39,354 nucleotides of DNA from Acidimicrobiia bacterium (GTDB taxonomy: Bacteria; Actinomycetota; Acidimicrobiia; Acidimicrobiales; SHLQ01): the NCBI GenBank assembly GCA_029858875.1, contig JAOUEE010000003.1:1-39354 (forward strand). Reading direction: 5' to 3'. A program made the position numbers and the translations under genes. The notes beneath the pieces were generated by a model that saw only the letters and a list, made by a program, of their open reading frames with translations, searched no databases and was not told where the DNA came from. Shown here piece after piece: positions 33,739 to 39,354 of the stretch. Positions within the stretch are counted from its first letter, which is position 1. Every line of letters begins with the position of its first letter.

Positions 33739-34776
33739 ATGCAGGACCTTCGCGAGCTGGGGTTCTACGCCCTGGCCGGCCAGCCGGAGTCGTCGCGTGA
33801 GCTGGTGGCCGAGGTGCAACACGCCGAATCCATGGGGTTGGGCACCGCGTTCATCTCCGAGCGCTACAACAAGAAGGAGGCGGCCGTGCTCAGCGGGGCC
33901 GCGGGTGCCGTCACCGAGCGCATCACCATCGCCACCGCGGCCACCAACCACAACACCCGCCACCCCATGGTCACCGCCGGCTACGCCCGCACCATGCAGA
34001 GCCTCACCGGCGGCCGCTTCGTGCTCGGTCTGGGCCGAGGCATCGGCCTCCTGCAGCAGGCCTACGGGCTGAGCTCGGTCACCACCGCCCAACTGGAGGA
34101 CTTCATCGGCCTCATGCGCCGGCTGTTCCGCGGGGAGTCGATCCTCGGTCACGACGGACCGGCCGGAACGTACCCCTATCTCGGCCTCGACCCCGGGCTC
34201 GACGAGCACCTCCCCATGAACCTGGTGGCCTTCGGTCCCAACACCCTGGCCCTGGCCGGGCGATGCGTGGACGAGGTCATCCTGCACACGTACTTCACCG
34301 ATGAGACCACGGCCCGGTGCGTGCAGACCGTGAAGGTCGCGGCCGAACGGGCCGGCCGTGACCCAGCCGATGTCCGGGTGTGGTCGTGCCTGGCCACGAT
34401 CGGTGACCACCTGCCCGAGGACCGACGCCTGATGAAGTCCGTGGGACGACTGGCCACCTACCTCCAGGGGTACGGCGATCTCCTGGTGCGGACCAACGAC
34501 TGGGATCCGGCGGTGCTCGACCGGTTCCGGGCCGACCCCCTGGTTTCGAGCTTCGCCGGGGGCTTCGACATCTCGGCCACGACCGCCCAGTTGGAGCACG
34601 TGGCCGAGCTGATCCCCGACGATTGGCTGGCCGCCAGCGCCACCGGCAGTCCGGCCGACTGCGTAGAGGCCATCCGCCACCAGGTGGACCTGGGATGCGA
34701 CGCCGTCATCATGCATGGGGCCACGCCGGCCGAGCTGGAACCCATCGTGGCCGAGTACCGGGCCACCCGTCGGTGA
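33739..34776 (+). CDS. LLM-class flavin/F420-dependent oxidoreductase
   Basis: The 345-residue protein has the luciferase-like TIM barrel: ELGFYALAGQPESSRELVAEVQHAESMGLGTAFISERYNKKEAAVLSGAAGAVTERITIATAATNHNTRHPMVTAGYARTMQSLTGGRFVLGLGRGIG. The TNHNTRHP strand and the GGRFVLGLGRG loop are typical of the F420-dependent actinobacterial TIGR-type group rather than FMN luciferases, but cofactor choice is inference. These enzymes reduce or oxidise carbonyls and alcohols in complex substrates. The gene is followed 61 bases later by an SDR on the same strand. Confidence 0.9.
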   Translation: MQDLRELGFYALAGQPESSRELVAEVQHAESMGLGTAFISERYNKKEAAVLSGAAGAVTERITIATAATNHNTRHPMVTAGYARTMQSLTGGRFVLGLGRGIGLLQQAYGLSSVTTAQLEDFIGLMRRLFRGESILGHDGPAGTYPYLGLDPGLDEHLPMNLVAFGPNTLALAGRCVDEVILHTYFTDETTARCVQTVKVAAERAGRDPADVRVWSCLATIGDHLPEDRRLMKSVGRLATYLQGYGDLLVRTNDWDPAVLDRFRADPLVSSFAGGFDISATTAQLEHVAELIPDDWLAASATGSPADCVEAIRHQVDLGCDAVIMHGATPAELEPIVAEYRATRR

Positions 34777-34837
34777 CCGGTCCGACCGACGCCGTCGAGA
34801 CGCCGAGCGGCCTCGCCCTGGCCCACGAGGCGGCCTG

Positions 34838-35692
34838 ATGGATCCCGACCTGCCGGGCGTCCCACTGATCGAGCGGTGGGACCGACTGCTCGACGGCAAG
34901 GTGGCGGTGGTCACCGGTGGTGGTGCGGGCATCGGTGGCGGCATCGCCCGCCTGTTCGCCGAACACGGCGCGCTCGTGGAGGTGGCCGAGATCGTGCCCG
35001 AGCGGGCGGCCGGCGTGCGTGCCGAGATCGAACACGCCGGCGGTGTCTGTCGGACCCATGTCGTGGACGTGCGCCGGGCCGACCACGTCGACCGGTTGCG
35101 AGACGCCGTGCTCGAGGCCCACCAAACGGTCGACGTGCTGGTCAACAACGTCGGTGACCACCGACCGCTGGTGCGGTTCCGGGACTCGTCGCCCGAGTCG
35201 TGGCGGCAGATGTACGACATCAACCTGGGCCACGTGCTGTTGGTCACCCGGGCCTTCCTCGGTCCGATGATCGACGGTGGCGGCGGATCGATCGTGAACG
35301 TGCACTCGGTGGAGGGGATGCGGGGCTACCCCGGCGAGCCGGTGTACGCAGCCATGAAGGCGGCGGTGGCGCACTTCACCACATCCCTCGCCGTGGGCGA
35401 GGGACGGCACGGGGTGCGGGTCAACGGCATCGGCACCGACCTCACCCAGACACCGCAGGTCGACTATCGCACGGGGTACGAGGACGCCGAACACCTGTGG
35501 GAGTCCTGGGCGCCGGTCGGACGACTGGGTTGGCCCGAGGACCAGGCCCGGGTGGCGTTGTTCCTGGCCAGCGATCTCAGTGCCTTCGTCACCGGTCACA
35601 ACATCCCCGTCGACGGCGGGTCGCGGGCGGGGGGCGGCTGGTTCTACTCACCGAGCGCTCGACGCTTCGTGAACCGACCGAAGACCCTGTAA
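34838..35692 (+). CDS. Short-chain dehydrogenase/reductase
   Basis: The 284-residue SDR has the cofactor loop AVVTGGGAGIGGGIARLFA, the structural motif VLVNNVGDHRP (NNVG instead of NNAG), catalytic serine in IVNVHSVEGMRGYPG and YAAMK, and the closing VTGHNIPVDGGSRAGGGWFYS. EIVPER after beta-2, with an acidic residue, favours NAD. The ATG at 34838 follows GAGG with about eight bases spacing; the longer ORF from 34715 overlaps the LLM gene and is not used. It probably shares a message with the LLM gene. Confidence 0.9.
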   Translation: MDPDLPGVPLIERWDRLLDGKVAVVTGGGAGIGGGIARLFAEHGALVEVAEIVPERAAGVRAEIEHAGGVCRTHVVDVRRADHVDRLRDAVLEAHQTVDVLVNNVGDHRPLVRFRDSSPESWRQMYDINLGHVLLVTRAFLGPMIDGGGGSIVNVHSVEGMRGYPGEPVYAAMKAAVAHFTTSLAVGEGRHGVRVNGIGTDLTQTPQVDYRTGYEDAEHLWESWAPVGRLGWPEDQARVALFLASDLSAFVTGHNIPVDGGSRAGGGWFYSPSARRFVNRPKTL

Positions 35693-35767
35693 CCCGCCCA
35701 CCCTCACCGATCTGGCGTGACTTCGTCGCGCTGGTTGGCACGAACCAACGCAAATTCGGTCAGCTGG

Positions 35768-35773
35768 CATACT
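35768..35773 (+). promoter_or_regulatory. Possible -10 box of leaderless sulfatase gene
   Basis: CATACT lies seven bases before ATG 35781 and no ribosome binding site is present. It fits the CANNNT variant of the leaderless pattern. Confidence 0.35.
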
Positions 35774-35780
35774 CGGGCGG

Positions 35781-37247
35781 ATGACGACCAGTGATCGGCC
35801 GAACCTGCTGCTGTTCATGCCCGACCAGTTGCGGGCCGATGCGGTGGGTGCCTTTGGCAATCCGGTGGTCCAGACCCCCAACATCGACGCCCTGGCCGCC
35901 CGGGGCACCCGGTTCACCAACGCCTACGCCCAGCACACGGTGTGCTCGCAGAGCCGGATCTCGATGTTCACCGGGTGGTACCCGCATGTGAACGGTCACC
36001 GCACGCTGTCGCACCTGCTCCAGCCCCACGAGCCGAACATCTTCCGGTCGCTGCGAGCCGGTGGGTACCACGTGGCGCTGGCCGGGGCGCGCGGCGACAT
36101 GATGGGCGAGGGGGTGACGGCCGCATGCAGCGACCGCTTCGGCTGGACCCGGGCCCCCGTGATGGCCGATGTCAGCTGGGTCCGGGGCTCGCGGTTCGAG
36201 CCCGGCGACAAGTGGCACGCCGCCTTCTACGAGGGGTGCCTCGATTCGGAGCCCTTCGACCTCGATGCGGCCACGGTGGCCACTGCGCTCGACTGGTTGG
36301 CCGAGGGGCTCCCCGAACCCTGGTGCCTGTTCGTGCCCCTCATCTACCCACACCCGTCCTTCGAGGTCCACGAGCCCTGGTTCTCCCGACACGACCGCAC
36401 CGCCGTGCCGGCACCGGTGCCGCCCACGTTCGAGGGCAAACCCCGGTTCTACGAAGCCATCCACCACCGCTACGGCCTGGACCGGCTCGACGAGAACGAC
36501 TGGCGGGAGATCATCGCCACCTACTACGGGATGACGGCGAGGGTGGACGAGCAGCTCGGTCAGGTGTTGACCGGCGTCGAACGGGCTGGCGCCACCGATG
36601 ACACCGTCGTGTTCTTCTTCACCGATCACGGCGAGTACCTGGGTGACTACGGCCTGGTGGAGAAGTGGATGTCGGGACTCGACGACTGCCTCACCCGCAA
36701 CCCGCTGATCGTGGCCGATCCCCGAGCCCGGGCCGGACTCGCCCATGACAGCTTCGTGGAGCTGGTCGACCTGACGGCGACGCTCGAGGACTACGCCGGT
36801 CTGGAGCGGACCTACACCCACATGGGCCGCAGTCTGCGGCCGCTGCTCGACGATCCGACGGCCACCCATCGCGATGCGGCCTTCAGCGAGGGTGGGTTCG
36901 TGCGGAGCGAAGAGCCCCTCCTCGAGTCGGGCGCCGGTGGCCACTACCGGCACAAGCAGGACCTCCAGCACGAGGACACCACCCTCACCGGTCGAGCCAT
37001 CTCCATCCGCACGGAGCAGTGGACCTACATCGAGCGGCTGTACGAGGGGCCCGAGCTGTACCACCGGGTCGACGACTCTCGCGAGACCACCAATCTGGCG
37101 GCCCGGCCCGAGCACGGTGACATCGTCCGCCAGCTGAAGGACCGGATCTTCGCCTGGCTGTTCGAGACCAGTGACGTGATCCCGTGGGAGCCCGATCCCC
37201 GGATGGACCCGGTGTTCTTCGAGCAGTGGCGAGCTGCCTCCCCCTGA
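35781..37247 (+). CDS. Sulfatase family protein with altered active-site motifs
   Basis: The 488-residue protein has the sulfatase fold: NLLLFMPDQLRADAVGAFGNPVVQTPNIDALAARGTRFTNAYAQHTVCSQSRISMFTGWYPHVNGHRT and later FFFTDHGEYLGDYGLVEKW. The formylglycine motif is C-S-Q-S-R rather than C-x-P-S-R, and where active sulfatases have GKxHxG this one reads LAGARGDMMGEG, so the catalytic Lys and His are not at the usual place. The metal-site aspartates and the DHGE motif remain. No signal peptide is seen. It may be a divergent hydrolase of the alkaline phosphatase superfamily. It is the last gene of the accessory + strand series and is convergent with the META lipoprotein. Confidence 0.85.
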   Translation: MTTSDRPNLLLFMPDQLRADAVGAFGNPVVQTPNIDALAARGTRFTNAYAQHTVCSQSRISMFTGWYPHVNGHRTLSHLLQPHEPNIFRSLRAGGYHVALAGARGDMMGEGVTAACSDRFGWTRAPVMADVSWVRGSRFEPGDKWHAAFYEGCLDSEPFDLDAATVATALDWLAEGLPEPWCLFVPLIYPHPSFEVHEPWFSRHDRTAVPAPVPPTFEGKPRFYEAIHHRYGLDRLDENDWREIIATYYGMTARVDEQLGQVLTGVERAGATDDTVVFFFTDHGEYLGDYGLVEKWMSGLDDCLTRNPLIVADPRARAGLAHDSFVELVDLTATLEDYAGLERTYTHMGRSLRPLLDDPTATHRDAAFSEGGFVRSEEPLLESGAGGHYRHKQDLQHEDTTLTGRAISIRTEQWTYIERLYEGPELYHRVDDSRETTNLAARPEHGDIVRQLKDRIFAWLFETSDVIPWEPDPRMDPVFFEQWRAASP

Positions 37248-37255
37248 GGGTGGGG

Positions 37256-38092
37256 CTACTCGGCGGCCATCTCGGCTCGATAGACCAGGCCCAGGGCATC
37301 GGCGCCGGTCAATGTCAGCTGGTCACCGTCGATGCTGAAGGTCACGTCGGTGCCGAGCACGGTGGTGATGTGGTCGGCCTGGGTCATCACGTCGGGTTCG
37401 CACAGCTTCCGGGTCTGGGCGAGCGGTCCCACGCCCAAGGTCCCACCCTCGAGGGTGTACTCGCCGTTGAAGGCGTTGCAGCCGTCGGTGCCGGTGAGGC
37501 GACCGCCCTCTTCGAGGACCAGGTCGATCTCGCCACCGTCGAGGGGGGAGGACACGGCGTCACCGTCGACCAGGCTCTCGAGGAGCCAGTTGGTGCCGGT
37601 GAGCTCGTGGTCAGGGGTGTCGGGCACGGCTTCGAACCGTAGTTCCACGCCGTCGCCGGTCAGCACCAGTGTGTCACCCTCGAGCGTGGCGGCGCTGACC
37701 GTGATGAGGGCGTCGAGGTAGAGGGTCTCCAGGTCCATGGCGGCCGGTGGCTCGCAGGCCATCTCGGTCACGGCGAAGCCATCGAAGATGGTGTCACCGG
37801 TGGCCAGCGCGCCGCTGTAGCCGTTGCACGCCGCGGTACCGCCGACCGTGGTGCCGTCGATCGTGAGCGTCACGGGGTGTGAGTCGAGCAGGTCCGCCGG
37901 CTGGTCGGCGACGGTTGCCGAGGTCAACATCCAGTTCCCCGCCGCGAGCGGGTCGACACCGGGAGTGGTGGTCGTCGAGCCCGGGTCACCGTCGGTTCCG
38001 GCGGTGCCGTTGTCGTCGCTGCCGCAGGCGCTGATGAACAGCACGAGGGCGAGCAGGGTCAGCAGGAAGCGGGTTGGATGTCGCATGTCCAT
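37256..38092 (-). CDS. Lipoprotein with two META (HslJ-like) domains
   Basis: The 278-residue protein has a lipoprotein signal (FLLTLLALVLF with lipobox ISAC, Cys about residue 23) followed by an acidic Gly/Thr linker. Two META domains follow: the first around residues 56-150 (GNWMLTSATVADQP...VGGTAACNGYSGAL...VTEMACEPPAAMDLETLYLDAL), the second around residues 170-278 (GTNWLLESLVDGDAV...GRLTGTDGCNAFNGEYTLEG...LCEPDVMTQ). The CNxxxG and CEPP motifs carry paired cysteines in each copy. HslJ relatives are linked to stress and antibiotic tolerance, but the role here is unknown. The start could be ATG 38092 or 38086. Confidence 0.88.
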   Translation of the reverse strand: MDMRHPTRFLLTLLALVLFISACGSDDNGTAGTDGDPGSTTTTPGVDPLAAGNWMLTSATVADQPADLLDSHPVTLTIDGTTVGGTAACNGYSGALATGDTIFDGFAVTEMACEPPAAMDLETLYLDALITVSAATLEGDTLVLTGDGVELRFEAVPDTPDHELTGTNWLLESLVDGDAVSSPLDGGEIDLVLEEGGRLTGTDGCNAFNGEYTLEGGTLGVGPLAQTRKLCEPDVMTQADHITTVLGTDVTFSIDGDQLTLTGADALGLVYRAEMAAE

Positions 38093-38095
38093 TCG

Positions 38096-38201
38096 ACGAC
38101 GGCCACCGTCATCTGGTTCCTCGCCGGGCGAGGTCACCGCCGAGGCCGGCCATGTCATCGGCCGGTCGACCGGCATCACCTGGTGCTCGGGCCGTCGTCG
38201 C
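38096..38201. repeat. Inverted-repeat-rich spacer downstream of tauE
   Basis: This spacer of about 105 bases between two - strand genes holds CCTCGCC-G-GGCGAGG (38119-38133), GGCCGGCC (38144-38151) and a perfect 14-bp palindrome GCCGGTCGACCGGC (38161-38174). They could terminate the TauE/SafE transcript or regulate the META lipoprotein gene. Some symmetry is expected by chance in such GC-rich DNA. Confidence 0.4.
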
Positions 38202-38918
38202 TCAGAACGCGGCTCGGCCCAGGGCCACCAGCGCAGCCGAGGCCGACAACACCAGGATCACGGTGCGCGTGTGGCCGCGATCGAGGAGCCGGGCGAAGGG
38301 CCTCGACACGGCGAAGCCCGAGACGGTACCCGGCAGCAGCGCCAGTCCGGCAACGAGGTCGTCGGGGTCGAACTGCCCGAACGCGGCGAGGGTGAGCAGC
38401 GAGAGCACCACGCCGATGGTGAAGAAGCGGGCCAGCGTGCTGCGCACGACCGGGCCCTCCGATGACTGCATCACCAGGGCGATGGGTGGTCCGCCGACGG
38501 CGATCGATGTGGCGGTGAATCCGGCGCCGAACCCACCGGTGAAGAGGGTCGCCCGGGTCACTCGCACGTGCAGCCCCGAGGCCGACAGGGCCACCACCAC
38601 GAGCACCGAGATGGCGAAGAACCAGCGCAGCGCGTCGCCGCTGAGCACCACCAGGACCGCGGCGCCGGCGATGTTGCCGGGCACGCGACCGGCGAGGGCG
38701 GGCACCACCCGACCCCAGTCGCCCTCGCCCTTGTCCCGTTGCACCATCAACACGTTGACGGCCAGGGCCGAGACCAGAGCCGGACCCGGCACCAGCTCGG
38801 GGTCGATGAGCACCAGGAACGGCGCTGCGAACATGTTGCCACCGAAGCCGGCCGCACCCTGCACGATCGACCCGATCAGCAGCACCGCATTGGCCAGCAC
38901 CCAGTCGACGAACGTCAT
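38202..38918 (-). CDS. TauE/SafE family anion exporter
   Basis: The 238-residue protein is strongly hydrophobic with about seven or eight membrane helices. It opens FVDWVLANAVLLIGSIVQGAAGFGGNMFAAPFLVLIDPELVPGPALVSALAVNVLMV, the family's first repeat with GxGGN, and repeats this with FTGGFGAGFTATSIAVGGPPIALVMQSSEG. TauE/SafE proteins export sulfite, sulfoacetate and related anions. The start ATG 38918 is chosen at the beginning of the first helix; the ORF-track start at 39149 overlaps the divergent phosphotransferase. Two sulfatases in the window fit a role in organosulfur use, but this is inference. Confidence 0.88.
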   Translation of the reverse strand: MTFVDWVLANAVLLIGSIVQGAAGFGGNMFAAPFLVLIDPELVPGPALVSALAVNVLMVQRDKGEGDWGRVVPALAGRVPGNIAGAAVLVVLSGDALRWFFAISVLVVVALSASGLHVRVTRATLFTGGFGAGFTATSIAVGGPPIALVMQSSEGPVVRSTLARFFTIGVVLSLLTLAAFGQFDPDDLVAGLALLPGTVSGFAVSRPFARLLDRGHTRTVILVLSASAALVALGRAAF

Positions 38919-38935
38919 GGCCGGTGCAGGCCCGT

Positions 38936-38956
38936 CGTGATCACGCAGGCACCGTA
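38936..38956. promoter_or_regulatory. Divergent gap with palindrome CGTGATCACG and a - strand -10 box
   Basis: The perfect palindrome CGTGATCACG (38936-38945) is identical to the one upstream of purB. TACGGT on the - strand (38956-38951) could be the -10 box of the TauE/SafE gene; the palindrome would then lie just downstream of the start site, where a bound repressor could block transcription. Confidence 0.35.
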
Positions 38957-39006
38957 GCGGCGCGCGACAGTCGGCGGGGCGGTCGGCGGAGCGCGAGGAT
39001 GACACC

Positions 39007-39354
39007 ATGACGACCCCACCGCTGCGGCTACCCCTGTCGCTCGACGGCCTCGACGCAGCCTGGCTGCAGCGAGCGCTGGCGATTGCCCACCCGGGTACCC
39101 AGGTCGACGCCGTTCGCCATGCGAGGGTCCTGGGGGGATCGCTCACCAAGGTCGAGCTCGAGGTCGACTACGGGTCGAATCCCCACCATGTTCCTTCGTC
39201 GTTGTACGTGAAAGCCGCGTTCGAGGACCATGGCATCCCCGTGTCGATGCGGTCCGAGGCGCTGTTCTACGCCGTTGTTCGTCCCCTCATCGACGTCAAC
39301 GCGCCGCAGTGCTTCTACGCCGAAGCCGACGGGCAGGACGGCATCGTCGTGATG
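39007..39354 (+). CDS. Phosphotransferase (APH/EcKinase-like), 3' truncated by window end
   Basis: The frame from ATG 39007 stays open to the end of the window (116 residues seen), and is missing from the ORF track for lack of a stop. It reads LSLDGLDAAWLQRALAIAHPGTQVDAVRHARVLGGSLTKVELEVDYG, then SSLYVKAAFEDHG with the probable ATP-binding lysine, then SEALFYAVVRPLIDVNAPQCFYAEAD. This is the N-lobe layout of aminoglycoside-phosphotransferase and ecdysteroid-kinase-like proteins. Such genes often lie near lipid or steroid degradation genes in actinobacteria. GAGGAT at 38995-39000 may be a ribosome binding site or a -10-like box. The catalytic loop is beyond the window. Confidence 0.75.
   Translation, partial: MTTPPLRLPLSLDGLDAAWLQRALAIAHPGTQVDAVRHARVLGGSLTKVELEVDYGSNPHHVPSSLYVKAAFEDHGIPVSMRSEALFYAVVRPLIDVNAPQCFYAEADGQDGIVVM

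Noticed and set aside
32665-35247. 860-aa - strand ORF
   Set aside because: It covers three well-supported + strand genes (MDR, LLM, SDR) in antisense and has no recognisable domain.
38074-38940. 288-aa + strand ORF
   Set aside because: Antisense to the TauE/SafE membrane protein, which has clear helices and repeat motifs; the + strand product is low-complexity and Arg/Thr-rich.

Overview
This window is chromosomal DNA from a very GC-rich bacterium, most likely an actinomycete. An F420-type luciferase-like oxidoreductase, PurS/PurQ/PurL encoded as three separate proteins, frequent GTG starts, ATGA/TGATG start-stop overlaps and many apparently leaderless starts all fit Actinomycetota. The non-mycobacterial gene mix makes me lean towards Acidimicrobiia, but that placement is inference.

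Positions 1-18400 hold a nearly complete purine biosynthesis cluster on the + strand: purA, purD, purE, purB, purC, purS, purQ, purL, purF, purM. These are followed by pyrE (pyrimidine), an ACT-domain malic enzyme and a HAD hydrolase. Together they cover most steps from PRPP to IMP plus the AMP branch. purN, purH and purK are not in the window. Four non-purine genes interrupt the cluster: a small B-box-like zinc protein (- strand), a large exported Asp-box repeat protein with a C-terminal membrane anchor, a ComB-like phosphatase and a 137-residue conserved-looking protein (- strand).

Positions 18400-28300 are mixed: an exported alpha/beta hydrolase, a sulfatase, an orphan C-terminal piece of an arylsulfatase, a plsY-degV lipid operon, tRNA-Glu(UUC), a second alpha/beta hydrolase, a frameshifted antibiotic-biosynthesis-monooxygenase-like pseudogene, a DUF998-like membrane protein, a histidine-rich lipoprotein, an SRPBCC-SDR operon and a one-domain cyclic-nucleotide-binding protein. 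The convergent end of the lipoprotein and SDR genes forms an unusual nested inverted repeat that includes both stop codons.

Positions 28300-39354 look like an accessory catabolic block. They hold three SDRs, a 3-hydroxyisobutyrate-dehydrogenase-like enzyme, a carboxymuconolactone-decarboxylase-like protein, a CrtC/AttH-like protein of unknown role, a zinc-type alcohol dehydrogenase, an LLM flavin/F420 oxidoreductase, a second sulfatase with a divergent active site, a double-META lipoprotein, a TauE/SafE transporter and the start of a phosphotransferase. No mobile element, CRISPR array or rRNA was seen. The strongest leads are the recurring promoter-box-to-start-codon spacing (leaderless genes), the nested terminator, the two gene remnants, an SDR lacking the catalytic tyrosine, and the aberrant sulfatase. 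I see no clear candidate for a wholly new multi-gene system.
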